64,000 nt of DNA from Actinopolyspora lacussalsi subsp. righensis (GCF_900116555.1 NZ_FPAT01000001.1:186001-250000), one strand, 5' to 3'. Counted from the first letter of the stretch, positions 33,265-42,467 are shown. Numbers and translations are program-made. Notes: a model not told the origin generated them from the sequence alone.

Positions 33265-34523
33265 CGGCCGCTTTCTCCAGGTGTCTCGTCACGACTGTCG
33301 GTCTCCTGGACAGGCGGGAAGTGCACCGGCAGCGCGGTCAGAGCACGGTGGAACGGCCCGGGTCGCCACTCCAACTCGTCGGCGGGCACAGCCAAGTCCA
33401 TATCTGGCAACGTATCCAAAATGGTCTCGATCGCAACAGAGGCGATCAATCGGGCCGTGCCTCTTGCCGGGCAGGTGTGCGGACCGGCACTCCAGGCCAG
33501 ATGTGCCCGGTTGCCGTCGCGGCGGATGGACCGCAGTGCGGGATCGGTGTTGGCCGCGGCTATGCCGATCACCACGGGTTGGTTCGCGGGAAGCAACCTG
33601 CCCGCCAACTCGACCTCGCGGGTCGGGTAGGTGATGGCGTAGTTGGCCAGCGGTGGTTGTTTCCAGAGCACTTCGTCGATGGCGTCCTCCACCGGTAGCC
33701 GTCCTCCGGAAAGATCGCCCGCGAACCGGTCGTCGGCCAGCCACAGCCGCAACGCGTTCGTGATCAGATTCTGCACCGGTTCGGCACCGGCACCCATGAA
33801 CACCACGAGCTGCTGCACCATCTCCTCGTCGTCGAGATCGGCCTCGTGCCCGAGCAACCAGGTGGTTATGTCGAACGAGGGCTGCTCGCGACGCAGCGCG
33901 ATCAGCTCCGCGATGCACTGGCCGAGCTCCCGGTTGGCCCGTTCGGTGTCGATCCCGTCCCACAGGGCGGTCATCGCGTCGACCATGCGAGTGGTCAGTT
34001 CCGGTGGACTGCCGAACAGCCTGTTGAGCACCAGCAACGGCAGCACCCGGGCGTACTCGGCGAGCAGGTCCGCCTTCCCGGCGGGACCGAAGTCCCGGAT
34101 GAGGCTCTCGGCGCTCTCGGTCACGTACCGACGCAGCGTCACGGAGTCGACCCGGCTCAGACTGTCGGTGATCGCCTGCCGCAGCCGGTCGTGCGCGGGT
34201 CCGTCCTGGAACAGGACATTGTCCCGGTACATCATCATCGCCACGACCGGGCTGTCGGCCGGCGCCTCACGCTGCCACGCACGAGAGTCCTTCGGGAACG
34301 TCTCGGGATCGCGCAGCACCGAAAGGGCGGTCTCGTGATCGAGCACGAGCGTGGCGGGAACTCCCGGGGCGAGTTCGACCGAGGCGAGCGGTCCCTGCTC
34401 GCGCAGCTCGGCGTAGACACCGTCGGGGTCGGCGGCGAACGCCTGATCGTGGATCGGCGTGGGGTCGGCGTGCATCGGACAACCGGACAGCACTGCTGTC
34501 TCGTCCCGGTCGGTTTCGGTCAT
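33132..34523 (-). CDS. CYP157-like P450 lacking the ExxR arginine
   Basis: A 463-residue P450 homologue. The heme loop keeps the ligand (AWSAGPHTCPARGTA, Cys351), but the K-helix reads E284-V-L-W287 instead of ExxR and the I-helix has GAGAEPVQ instead of AGxET. Loss of the ExxR Arg is the known peculiarity of the CYP157 family of streptomycetes. Compared with ordinary P450s it has a C-terminal tail of about 55 residues, Pro/Thr/Arg-rich and ending in NYLGEWLLGR, a short amphipathic segment that may contact a partner or membrane. It overlaps the GTPase gene by ATGA and the CYP154-like gene by 133 bp. A regulatory or partner role is as likely as monooxygenation. Confidence 0.88.
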   Translation of the reverse strand: MTETDRDETAVLSGCPMHADPTPIHDQAFAADPDGVYAELREQGPLASVELAPGVPATLVLDHETALSVLRDPETFPKDSRAWQREAPADSPVVAMMMYRDNVLFQDGPAHDRLRQAITDSLSRVDSVTLRRYVTESAESLIRDFGPAGKADLLAEYARVLPLLVLNRLFGSPPELTTRMVDAMTALWDGIDTERANRELGQCIAELIALRREQPSFDITTWLLGHEADLDDEEMVQQLVVFMGAGAEPVQNLITNALRLWLADDRFAGDLSGGRLPVEDAIDEVLWKQPPLANYAITYPTREVELAGRLLPANQPVVIGIAAANTDPALRSIRRDGNRAHLAWSAGPHTCPARGTARLIASVAIETILDTLPDMDLAVPADELEWRPGPFHRALTALPVHFPPVQETDSRDETPGESGRWSNRPAHTSWIPPETTSTPKRAGSVTKAPRRALNYLGEWLLGR

Positions 34524-35125
34524 GCGGACTCCTGGGCATGTTGCAAGGGTGAGGCGAGCACGTGCTCCACCAGGGAGATCATCGCTCGCGCGGTGGCGGA
34601 GCGATCACGAGCGTCACAGGTGACCAGCGGAATCTCGGGCAGTAAGTCGAACGCCTCGCGTAATTCCTCATGGGAGGGGATATCGACACTGTTGAAATCG
34701 TTGATCGCCACTCCGTAGGGCAGTCCCCGCTCCTCCAGCACGCTGATCACGTCGAAGGACTCCTCGAGGCGTGCCACATCTGCCAGCACCAGCGCACCCA
34801 ACGCCCCGTGGGCGAGGTCCTCCCACATCGACAGGAAACGCTGCTGCCCCGGCGTGCCGAACATGTACAGCACCACCCTGTCGCTGAGCGTGCGACGGCC
34901 GAAGTCGAGCGCCACCGTGGTGGTGGTCTTGTCCGTGATCCCGTGCAGATCGTCGACGACCGCACCGTCCCGGGTCATCGTCTCCTCGGTGTGCAACGGC
35001 TCGATCTCGGACAACGTGTTGACGAAGGTGCTCTTGCCGACCGCGAACGGCCCCACGACCAGAACCTTGACGGCGGTACGGACGCTGTCCGGCAGATACA
35101 CCTCACCGGAGGGCTCTGAGCCCAT
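34520..35125 (-). CDS. cvnD: Conservon GTPase (CvnD)
   Basis: A 201-residue small GTPase-like protein. P-loop GPFAVGKST is near residue 27, switch region TTTTVALDFG follows and G3 reads GTPGQQRF. Such MglA-like GTPases are the fourth member of actinobacterial conservons and are thought to form a membrane-associated complex with the kinase-like, roadblock and DUF742 proteins. ATG 35125 is preferred (AGGAGG 6 nt upstream) over TTG 35128; it overlaps the DUF742 gene by 23 bp. The gene runs by ATGA into the CYP157-like gene. Confidence 0.93.
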   Translation of the reverse strand: MGSEPSGEVYLPDSVRTAVKVLVVGPFAVGKSTFVNTLSEIEPLHTEETMTRDGAVVDDLHGITDKTTTTVALDFGRRTLSDRVVLYMFGTPGQQRFLSMWEDLAHGALGALVLADVARLEESFDVISVLEERGLPYGVAINDFNSVDIPSHEELREAFDLLPEIPLVTCDARDRSATARAMISLVEHVLASPLQHAQESA

Positions 35126-35465
35126 CAAGCACCTCCTGCAGTAGTTCGCGGTCCGGCCCGTGCTGCTGCCACTCGGTCGACAACGTGGCCAGATGCCCCT
35201 GATCCACCAGATCCGCCACTATCACCCTGGTGACGCTGGCCGGTAATTCGAGATGGGCCGCGATCTCGGCGATCGACAACGATCCGCCGGAGCACAGCCG
35301 CAGGGTCCGGCGCTGCTCCGGCGAGAGCAGCGCGGGATCGGCATGCCGTGTGGCCTGGATGAGCGTGGTGAGGTCGAGAGTGTTCCTGGTCGGGTGAGCA
35401 CGTCCTCCCGTGATCAGGTAAGGACGTACCAGCGACTCCCGATCCCGCCGGCGAGGCGGACTCAT
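35103..35465 (-). CDS. cvnC: Conservon DUF742 protein (CvnC)
   Basis: A 120-residue DUF742 protein: basic N-terminus, SLVRPYLITGGRAHP, then a winged-helix-like part (SLSIAEIAAHLELPASVTRVIVADL). Third member of the conservon; it probably bridges roadblock protein and GTPase, and the helix-turn-helix form has raised the idea of DNA binding, without proof. ATG 35465 overlaps the roadblock stop by 4 bp. Confidence 0.92.
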   Translation of the reverse strand: MSPPRRRDRESLVRPYLITGGRAHPTRNTLDLTTLIQATRHADPALLSPEQRRTLRLCSGGSLSIAEIAAHLELPASVTRVIVADLVDQGHLATLSTEWQQHGPDRELLQEVLDGLRALR

Positions 35466-35875
35466 GATCGGTCACTGTCCCCGGATCGGGGCAGGGTTCC
35501 CAGTTCGGATCCCAGCTTCTGCACCACCGCGTGGAACCGCTGGGTTGCCGGCCCCATGTCGACCTTCTTGGTGGTCGACACGCCCATGTAGGCGTGGGGC
35601 CCGGCGGCGATGAGAAAGATGTAGCCCGTGTCGAACTCGATGAGCGTCTGGTTCCACGTGGGCTGCGCGCCGCAGAACTCCGTGGCCGCGGCGGAGGAAC
35701 CGCGCAGCGAGGCCAGACACGCCGCGAACCGGTCGGCGTCGGCCTCACCGATGTCTCCCGTGGCCGTGATCACCAATCCGTCTCTGGCTAAGACCACGGC
35801 GCTGCGTACCTCCGGCAGCAGCACGTCGTCGAGCATCCAACGGAGTTCCGGGCGCCGGACGGTGTTCGTACTCAT
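35462..35875 (-). CDS. cvnB: Roadblock/LC7 protein (CvnB)
   Basis: A 137-residue roadblock/LC7 domain: LRWMLDDVLLPEVRSAVVLARDGLVI at the start, IFLIAAGPHAYMGV in the central strands. Roadblock proteins dimerise and act as regulators of the associated MglA-like GTPase. ATGA overlaps on both sides put it in strict translational coupling with the kinase-like and DUF742 genes. Confidence 0.93.
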   Translation of the reverse strand: MSTNTVRRPELRWMLDDVLLPEVRSAVVLARDGLVITATGDIGEADADRFAACLASLRGSSAAATEFCGAQPTWNQTLIEFDTGYIFLIAAGPHAYMGVSTTKKVDMGPATQRFHAVVQKLGSELGTLPRSGDSDRS

Positions 35876-37185
35876 GCGTGGGGGTCCTCATCCTCGTTCT
35901 CACCAACGGACACGGCACTGCTGGAGTCACTGGCCTGCTGCCAGGCAGCCAACCCCGCGGCGCTGTCGGAGTCCGCGGGCGGTGCCGAGTCGGGTTGTGC
36001 CGCGGTGGTTTCCCGCGTCCTGCGACTGCGTTTGGGCAGTCCTCCCGAAGTACGCTGCCGAGCAGGGGTGGACTGCTCGTCGTCGCCGGCCGACTCGGTG
36101 GCCGCCTTCTGACGGACCTCGTTCTCGTCGGGGGTCTCGATGTGGGTCAGCAACTCGTTGGGCACGAACACCACTGCCCGCATCCCGCCGTAGAGCGGTG
36201 GAGCGTCCACGGAGACGGTCAGTCCGTAACGGACGGCCAGCAGCCCGACGACGGCGAATCCCACACGGGGAGGATCACCGATCTCGTCCAGGGCGATCTC
36301 CTGTTTCGACAACAGCCGTTCGGCTCGGCGCCGTTCCTCCAGCGGCATGCCGACTCCCGCGTCGTCGATCGTGATGGCGACGCCGTTGTGGGCGTGCTGC
36401 ACCCCGACCGCGACCTGGGCGTACGGCGGGGAGTAACGCGCGGCGTTGTCCAGCAGCTCCGCCACCAACAGGACCAGCGGTTCCACCACACGAGTGATAA
36501 CGCCGAGATCGCCGACGGAATCACCCTGTGTGCTGGGGTTGTAGGCACTCACGGAGATGCGCTGGTAATCCCTGATCTGCGACTGGGCACCGCGGAGAAT
36601 GTCCTGCAGACTCGTCGCCGAACGTTGCTGTCCGATCCAGGCCCCGAACAGCACGGCGAACCCCCGCAGCCGCCTGCTGAGCTGGGAACCGGCGTGGTCG
36701 ATGGTGTAGAGATCGGCGAGCACATCGGCGTCGTCGTGCCGGTGCTGCATGTCCGACACCGCCATGTGCTGTTCGGAAGCCAGCCCGCGCACGGTGTCCA
36801 GCACACCGGTCAGGGTGCGTCGTGAGGAGTGTTCGGTGTGTTCGCGAGTGGCACGCACGATCCGCTCGATCACGTCGACGAGTTCGGCGAGCGAGTCGGA
36901 GGCGAACGTGCCGTCCTCCTGCCGCAACGGACCCGGCACCGGGGCGCTCGACATCCCGTTGAGGGATTCGGCCAGCGCGGGCAACCGCTTGCTCCTCAGG
37001 TGTTCGAGCTCGGCGAGATGCTGCTCACGCTCCCGAACGAGCTCCATTATCCGCTGTCGTTGGCGCGCGATGGCCGCCGCACCTGCTACCGCCAGGGCGG
37101 TCAAACCGGCGGCGCCCGCCGATCGCACCACCGACGCGACACTCCAACGGTGGTGGGGCGAGATCTTTGGGTGTTGTGTTGTCAT
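35872..37185 (-). CDS. cvnA: Conservon kinase-like sensor (CvnA)
   Basis: A 437-residue protein with one N-terminal membrane helix (about 18-40), a coiled coil (45-80), a helical region and an HATPase domain: LVAELLDNAARYSPP (N-box), DDAGVGM, then GFAVVGLLAVRYG. No clear phospho-acceptor His precedes the ATPase, as in other CvnA proteins, so autophosphorylation is doubtful. The last 85 residues are a disordered acidic/Arg tail. The extracytoplasmic part is only a few residues, so the stimulus is probably sensed at the membrane or inside. ATG 37185 has GAGGGACGC upstream. First gene of the operon cvnABCD-CYP157-CYP154. Confidence 0.9.
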   Translation of the reverse strand: MTTQHPKISPHHRWSVASVVRSAGAAGLTALAVAGAAAIARQRQRIMELVREREQHLAELEHLRSKRLPALAESLNGMSSAPVPGPLRQEDGTFASDSLAELVDVIERIVRATREHTEHSSRRTLTGVLDTVRGLASEQHMAVSDMQHRHDDADVLADLYTIDHAGSQLSRRLRGFAVLFGAWIGQQRSATSLQDILRGAQSQIRDYQRISVSAYNPSTQGDSVGDLGVITRVVEPLVLLVAELLDNAARYSPPYAQVAVGVQHAHNGVAITIDDAGVGMPLEERRRAERLLSKQEIALDEIGDPPRVGFAVVGLLAVRYGLTVSVDAPPLYGGMRAVVFVPNELLTHIETPDENEVRQKAATESAGDDEQSTPARQRTSGGLPKRSRRTRETTAAQPDSAPPADSDSAAGLAAWQQASDSSSAVSVGENEDEDPHA

Positions 37186-37623
37186 GCGTCCCTCGTGAAC
37201 GAACGTGCGGGGCACCATGCGTCATGGCAGCCACGGAGACGACACCGCCGTCGCCGGAGTTGGTCCGTGTCCGGCGACTTGAGGTCCGTATCGGACTTGC
37301 CCGGCACAACTCCGGTGCGGTGAGGTGGTCGCGGGCAAGATCGTACGCAACCAGCGGAATCACTCCTAGCGGCGGCGGGTACTAATACCGATCGGAGTAC
37401 CACTAGAGTGTGAAAGACGTGTATCCGTCCACACAGGATCACTTATTCGCCGGAATCCCCCGAAGCGACATGTTTCGGAAACTTCGCGGCACTTACCCGG
37501 AAGGGACCGGCGATCCGATGAAGGGATGAGAAAGACACTCGGATCCGCTTCGGAAATCCGCGGCAAAGCCCGCACCGAGCTCGCGCACGGCTTCGGAAAC
37601 GGCGCTCGCCCGTCCCGAACGGT
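37186..37623. other. Intergenic region upstream of the conservon
   Basis: No gene is supported in these 438 bp. The conservon promoter must lie here. I see the inverted repeat GGTACT-N12-AGTACC (37378-37401), about 195 bp before cvnA, which may be an operator. The rest up to the SRPBCC stop shows no clear element. Confidence 0.4.
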
Positions 37624-38088
37624 TCAACCGCGCTCGACGGCCGCTCGCAGCGCGTGCAGAGTGCGCTCGATGTTGCGTTGATTGGCTTCCTGCCTGTGGG
37701 TCTCGCCGGTGGTCTCGGCGCTGACCGGGGTGTACCAGGCAGGACGACGATCCCAGGCACTTTCCACCACGAGACAGCCCGCATCGGTGGAACTGAGCTC
37801 GAAACGCCAGTGTGAGACCGGTGTGTCACCGTCGTCGACATCGAATGCGAAGCATTGTCCACTTTCGGCTACACGCACAGTAGCCACTGTCGACCAGGTT
37901 TTATCACCGTTCCGGTTGAAGCCACGAAAACGAACTCCCGGGCGTGGAGATGATTCGTCCAGCCAGGTGCAGGACTCGAGTTCCTCGGAGACCTCGGCGA
38001 GCACGTCGAGATCGGTGAGCATCCGGTAGACGAGCTCGGGCGGAACCGCCATCTCGAGCTCAGCGCGGGCCGCGGGTTCCAGCACCAT
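37624..38088 (-). CDS. SRPBCC (polyketide cyclase/START-like) protein
   Basis: A 154-residue SRPBCC-superfamily protein: an N-terminal strand (ARAELEMAVPPELVYRMLTDLD), GVRFRGFNRNGDKTWSTVATV, HWRFELSSTDAGCLVVESAWDRRPAWY and a C-terminal helix. The family binds lipids or aromatic ligands in a hydrophobic cavity; many actinobacterial members are of unknown role. ATG 38088 has a good AGGAGG. It is divergent from the BCCT transporter and lies upstream of, but well separated from, the conservon. Confidence 0.83.
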   Translation of the reverse strand: MVLEPAARAELEMAVPPELVYRMLTDLDVLAEVSEELESCTWLDESSPRPGVRFRGFNRNGDKTWSTVATVRVAESGQCFAFDVDDGDTPVSHWRFELSSTDAGCLVVESAWDRRPAWYTPVSAETTGETHRQEANQRNIERTLHALRAAVERG

Positions 38089-38348
38089 TACCTCCTGGTA
38101 AGAACGACTCTCCCCAAGTTAACCCGCTGCTGGCGTGTGGTTCTCGCCCGAGGGGCTGTACCACCCCCACAGTCGCACCGGAACCGGGTTCAGGATCGAT
38201 ACAGTTCTCGAAACCGGGCGCCGAGCGGGCGGACGCGAATGTCTGCTCTGCATGGAACGGCCCGATGGAGGACGATAGTGCGCGGGCCCCAAGCGTCCCG
38301 GTGTCCTCACCGCGGGCGCCCCGCAGCGCTCGGGGATGGTGATCCACA

Positions 38349-40034
38349 GTGATTCGAGATTACATCAGAACACATACGAATCCCCCGGTCTTCATCATCT
38401 CGGGGATCGTGGCCATAGCATTCGTGTTGTGGGGCGTGCTGGCCCCGGCGAACGTCGACACGGTAGCGAGCAACGTCAACAGCTTCATCACGACCAACTT
38501 CGGCTGGCTCTACATCCTGTCGGCCACGCTGTTCCTCATCTTCGTGGTCGTGATCATGCTGAGCAGGTTCGGCAACATACGGCTCGGTCCGCCGGACTCC
38601 AAACCGGAGTACGGCAGGTTGCCCTGGTTCGCCATGCTGTTCACGGCGGGCATGGGTATCGGGCTGGTCTACTTCGCGGTCAGCGAGCCGGTTTCGCACT
38701 ACCTCAACCCACCCACCGGCCCCGGTGGTACCGAGGCGGACGTCTCCGAGGCGATGAACCTCACTTTCTTCCACTGGGGACTGCATCCCTGGGCGATCTA
38801 CATCGTGCTGGGACTGTCGCTGGGTTACTTCGCGTTCCGCAGAGGAATGCCACTGCGCCCTGCCGCGGCGTTCTATCCGCTGCTCGGCGACCGCATCTAC
38901 GGCTGGGTGGGACACCTGATCGACATCCTCGCCGTGTTCGGCACGTTGTTCGGCCTGGCCACCTCGCTCGGGATCGGTGGCCAGCAGGTGGGAGCCGGAC
39001 TGGAGACCCTGTTCGGCATCCCGAACACGGCCACACTGCAGGTGATCCTGATCCTGTCCATCACGGCGATCGCGGTCGTGTCGGTGATGCTCGGCATCGA
39101 CAAGGGCATCCGCAACCTGTCGCTGATCAACCTGTGGCTGGCGTTCACCCTGATGGTGTTCGTGTTCGTGGTGGCCTCCTCGCGCGACATCGTCAACGCA
39201 CTGGCGAACAACATCGGCACCTACCTGCAGAACCTGCCGTTGACGAGCTTCGAGACCTACCCCGGCAACGCGGCGGCCCGGGAGTGGCAGGCCGACTGGA
39301 CCCTGTTCTACTGGGGATGGTGGATCTCCTGGTCCCCCTTCGTGGGAATGTTCCTGGCCAGGATCTCGTACGGACGTACGATTCGGCAGTTCATCGCCGG
39401 TGCCCTGTTCGCACCGGTCGGGGCCTCGATGGTGTGGCTGACGGTGTTCGGTGACGCGGCGTTGCAGCGGCTTCGTGCCAACCCGAACAACCCCATCGGC
39501 GACGCGAGTTCGGAAACCGCGATGTTCGTGCTGTTCAATCAACTACCGGTGGTCGAGGTAGTCAGCATACTGGCCTCGGTACTGGCGATCATCGTGGTTG
39601 TGCTGTTCTTCGCCACCTCCTCGGACTCCGGCTCACTGGTGGTCGACATCCTCACCAACGGCGGTGACCCGCGTCCGAGATGGCAGCAGCGGCTGTTCTG
39701 GGCCGTGCTGGAGGGTGTGATCGCCGCGGTGTTGCTGGCTGCGGGAGCGGTCAGCGGGGCGGACGCGCTGAGTGCGTTGCAGACCGCCTCGATCGTGGCC
39801 GGACTGCCGTTCTGCATCGTGCTGCTGCTGATGTGCGTGGGTCTGAGCAGGGCACTGAATCAGGAACGCCGCACACTGCCCCGAACGGAGGAGCCGAGCC
39901 CTTTAATCGGTCTCCGGGAGAGCGCGGCCAGACGGACGAGGACGGGACCGACCGGTGAGCCGGGCGGAGGTAGCACGACGGGCACCTCCGAGGAGGACAC
40001 CCGACGAAACGATTCCGGTAGCGATCAGGAGTGA
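38349..40034 (+). CDS. BCCT family osmolyte transporter (betaine/choline)
   Basis: A 561-residue transporter with 12 membrane helices. Family marks: MLFTAGMGIGLVYFAVSEP (Gly-rich helix), the aromatic substrate box in FYWGWWISWSPFVGMFLARIS and the TSSDSGSLVVD segment. BCCT carriers import glycine betaine, choline, ectoine or related solutes with Na+ or H+ and respond to osmotic stress. The 60-residue C-terminal tail is charged, as in BetP-type osmosensing carriers. GTG 38349 has only a weak ribosome site. Monocistronic, ending in a 15-bp terminator. Confidence 0.92.
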   Translation: MIRDYIRTHTNPPVFIISGIVAIAFVLWGVLAPANVDTVASNVNSFITTNFGWLYILSATLFLIFVVVIMLSRFGNIRLGPPDSKPEYGRLPWFAMLFTAGMGIGLVYFAVSEPVSHYLNPPTGPGGTEADVSEAMNLTFFHWGLHPWAIYIVLGLSLGYFAFRRGMPLRPAAAFYPLLGDRIYGWVGHLIDILAVFGTLFGLATSLGIGGQQVGAGLETLFGIPNTATLQVILILSITAIAVVSVMLGIDKGIRNLSLINLWLAFTLMVFVFVVASSRDIVNALANNIGTYLQNLPLTSFETYPGNAAAREWQADWTLFYWGWWISWSPFVGMFLARISYGRTIRQFIAGALFAPVGASMVWLTVFGDAALQRLRANPNNPIGDASSETAMFVLFNQLPVVEVVSILASVLAIIVVVLFFATSSDSGSLVVDILTNGGDPRPRWQQRLFWAVLEGVIAAVLLAAGAVSGADALSALQTASIVAGLPFCIVLLLMCVGLSRALNQERRTLPRTEEPSPLIGLRESAARRTRTGPTGEPGGGSTTGTSEEDTRRNDSGSDQE

Positions 40035-40052
40035 ATCCGCGAGTCGAGCACA

Positions 40053-40089
40053 GCGGCCGGTCGGACCTCGCCCGGGTCCGACCGGCCGC
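40053..40089. terminator. Strong bidirectional terminator
   Basis: A perfect 15-bp stem GCGGCCGGTCGGACC / GGTCCGACCGGCCGC (40053-40067, 40075-40089) with a 7-nt loop between the converging BCCT and GH43 genes. Confidence 0.8.
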
Positions 40090-40113
40090 TTCACCACGAG
40101 CGGGACCGAGCGC

Positions 40114-41097
40114 TCACGTCACGTAGGGCCACCCCTGGGAGTCCCAGCCGAGTAGGTTGATCCCCAGCTTGTGCGCGCCGGAGTCGTTGGCGTCGTAGTA
40201 GTGGTAGGCCAGCAGGCTGCCGTCGCTGTCGTGCATCACGCTCTGCCCACCGGGCCCGATGATGTTGTCGTGACTTCCGAGTATTCGCGTACCACCACCC
40301 TGCAGCATGGGGGTTCCGGAGCGGTCCACATAGGGACCGGTGGGCGAGGTGGAACGTCCGGCCATGACCCGGTACGTGCTGTCGGTACCCTGACAGCACT
40401 GCCCGAAAGAGGTGATCAGGTAGAAGTAGCCGTCACGCTCGACGATCTCCGGAGCCTCGACGGCGTCCGAGGCGGGACCGCTGGCGAGGTGGTAGAGCGT
40501 CCGATCGGTACCGTGCTGCTTTCCGGTGGCGGGGTCGAGCCTGATCATGCGGATGCCGCTCCAGAAGGAGCCGAAGGCCAACCACCACTTTCCGGAGCTG
40601 TCGACGAACAGGTTCGGGTCGATGGCGTTGTGGTTGTCGCCGGTGGTCGTGCTGTAGACGATGCCCTGGTCCTGCCAGTCACCGGGTGCCGCGGTCGTGC
40701 TGGTGGCCAGACCGATCGCCGAGTGGTTGGATCCGAACGAGGAGGCGGCGTAGTACAGCCAGTACCTGCCGTTGTGGTGGGAGACGTCCGGGGCCCAGAT
40801 GTCGCCCTCGGAATTGTAGTCGTGGATCCAGGAGGGAACACTGGTGAACGCCGAACCGGTACGTTCGAAGTCGATTCTGTCGGCGGAAAGGCGCTGCTGT
40901 ATCCCGCCACCGGTGGAAAACAATCGGTAGCCGGAATCCGTACGCACCATGGATGGGTCGTGTGCGCCGATATCGCCGGTCACGGCACCGGGCATCGGGT
41001 AGTCCGCCGCGGCGGCGCCGGGGGCGGCGATTCCGAGGCTCGTCAGCAAAGCGGCGATGACACCCGCTGTCCGAAGTGGAATTCGTTTGGTGAACAT
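40114..41097 (-). CDS. Secreted GH43 arabinanase
   Basis: A 327-residue secreted glycosidase. Residues 1-31 form a Sec signal (hydrophobic core GVIAALLTSLGIAAPGAAAA). The five-bladed propeller shows the three GH43 carboxylates: Asp in GAHDPSMVR, the pKa-modulating Asp in NAIDPNLFV and the acid Glu in VEAPEIVE. With HNAIDPNLF and SFWSGI it fits endo-1,5-alpha-L-arabinanases of plant pectin degradation. ATG 41097 follows AGGAG. No arabinose uptake or catabolic genes are next to it. Confidence 0.9.
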   Translation of the reverse strand: MFTKRIPLRTAGVIAALLTSLGIAAPGAAAADYPMPGAVTGDIGAHDPSMVRTDSGYRLFSTGGGIQQRLSADRIDFERTGSAFTSVPSWIHDYNSEGDIWAPDVSHHNGRYWLYYAASSFGSNHSAIGLATSTTAAPGDWQDQGIVYSTTTGDNHNAIDPNLFVDSSGKWWLAFGSFWSGIRMIRLDPATGKQHGTDRTLYHLASGPASDAVEAPEIVERDGYFYLITSFGQCCQGTDSTYRVMAGRSTSPTGPYVDRSGTPMLQGGGTRILGSHDNIIGPGGQSVMHDSDGSLLAYHYYDANDSGAHKLGINLLGWDSQGWPYVT

Positions 41098-41542
41098 GGG
41101 CTCCTCAAAGGTCGTCCGTGCTCGGCACACTAGGAATCACGCGTTCACCTGACCGGCCGTGACACGCTGATCCACTCGACCGGGCAATGTGAGCCACCCG
41201 AACGTGGTAGCCGATCGTCCCGAAATCGGCCGTTCGAAAAGCCGAACACTGTCCGGTCAAGTTAGGGTTAGGTGACGTCCCGGTCAACACGATCCGACGC
41301 ACAGCGTCTTTTCGGCGGTGCCCGGCACCGCCGATTCGGCGCAGCCACGTACCGAATCGACGGACGGCCCCCGCCACCTCTCGAAACCCGAACCCTCTCC
41401 GGGAAATCGCACGGCTCCCGCCGTTGATCCAGCGAACGGGACACTCGAGGAAAACTGGGATCAGTCCGCCGCACGCGGCGAGATCACGCGGAAGGTTCCG
41501 CCGAACGAACGCGGGAAAACGGCGGCAACGGACTCCTACAGC
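41098..41542 (-). other. Intergenic region upstream of GH43
   Basis: No gene is seen in these 445 bp between the GntR stop and the GH43 start, both on the minus strand. It must contain the GH43 promoter; I find no convincing palindrome or repeat. Confidence 0.4.
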
Positions 41543-42289
41543 TCATCTGGTCTGCAACAACGGCACGGCGGGAGCCCCACTGGGCAACATGTACTTGCCG
41601 ATCATCAGCGGCGTGCTGTCCTCGCGGACCACCTGGGTGATCAACACCACCGGGGTGTCGGCCGGACGCTGGAAGGCCGCACCGCGTTGTCCTCCCAGCA
41701 CTGTCGCGGTGATCCCGCTCGACCCGCGCAGCGAAAGCCCGGGAGAGCGCGAGGTCAGCACGTCCAACATGGTCCTCGGCTCCTCCGAGGCGACACGCAA
41801 CGCTTCCGGCAGGTCCGGATCCAGCTCGACGAGGGTCTCGTCCGGCAGAATCCATTCCTGGACCAGGCAGGCGGGCGAACCCTCGACGTCGACGATGCTC
41901 TCCCAGAACCGGATCTCGCTGGCCGCGGGGACCGGCAGGTGTTGCAGCACCAGGTCGGTCGGCTCTTCGGTGGAGCGGGCCAGCGCACGAACGCCTGTCG
42001 CCTCGGCCCCCAGCAACTTCTCCACGGAGCCCAGACGTTCGAAACCCCGGTGCGGGGTTCCGGTGCTGACCGTGCGACCCACCCCCCGACGAACCGTGAT
42101 CACCCCGTCCTCCTGCAGCAGGATCAGTGCCTCCCGCAGCGCCGGGCGACTCACCCCCAGTTCACCGGCGAGTTCGGGTTCGGACGGCAGTGCCGAGCCG
42201 GGTGGGTAGTGTCCTTGGCGGACGGCGTCCACGATCCGCTCGTAGAGCTCCACCGACGGTCTGCGCTGTGATCCACGACTGCCCGGCAC
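41543..42289 (-). CDS. GntR/HutC-type regulator
   Basis: A 248-residue regulator with an N-terminal GntR winged helix (about 10-75: GSALPSEPELAGELGVSRPALREALILLQEDGVI) and a C-terminal UTRA-type ligand domain. It is divergent from adenosine deaminase. Both genes have a TTGTC-N-GACAA operator just upstream, 137 bp apart, which makes control of both genes by this protein very likely. The effector may be a nucleoside or purine compound, inferred only from the neighbour. Confidence 0.88.
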   Translation of the reverse strand: MPGSRGSQRRPSVELYERIVDAVRQGHYPPGSALPSEPELAGELGVSRPALREALILLQEDGVITVRRGVGRTVSTGTPHRGFERLGSVEKLLGAEATGVRALARSTEEPTDLVLQHLPVPAASEIRFWESIVDVEGSPACLVQEWILPDETLVELDPDLPEALRVASEEPRTMLDVLTSRSPGLSLRGSSGITATVLGGQRGAAFQRPADTPVVLITQVVREDSTPLMIGKYMLPSGAPAVPLLQTR

Positions 42290-42309
42290 ACTTCACCTCA
42301 TTCGGAACT

Positions 42310-42320
42310 TTGTCAGACAA
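42310..42320. promoter_or_regulatory. GntR operator, regulator side
   Basis: TTGTC-A-GACAA, a perfect inverted repeat 21 bp before the start of the gntR-type gene. With flanks the match to the second site extends to TTGTCAGACAAGTT, in reverse orientation. Confidence 0.7.
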
Positions 42321-42456
42321 GTTAGTTCCGAAGAGGCGCTCCGGTCAATCAGCCGGGCCGAACTGGGAACACAACAAGAGGACCATGCGAAACGCCGATT
42401 GTAAGCAGAGTTTGACACCAAAGCGGCGCGAGGTGTAGACACTCGACCAATCAAAC

Positions 42457-42467
42457 TTGTCTGACAA
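42457..42467. promoter_or_regulatory. GntR operator, add side
   Basis: TTGTC-T-GACAA, inside AACTTGTCTGACAA (42454-42467), the exact reverse complement of the site at 42310. It lies 27 bp before the start of the deaminase gene, placed to block transcription. Confidence 0.7.
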
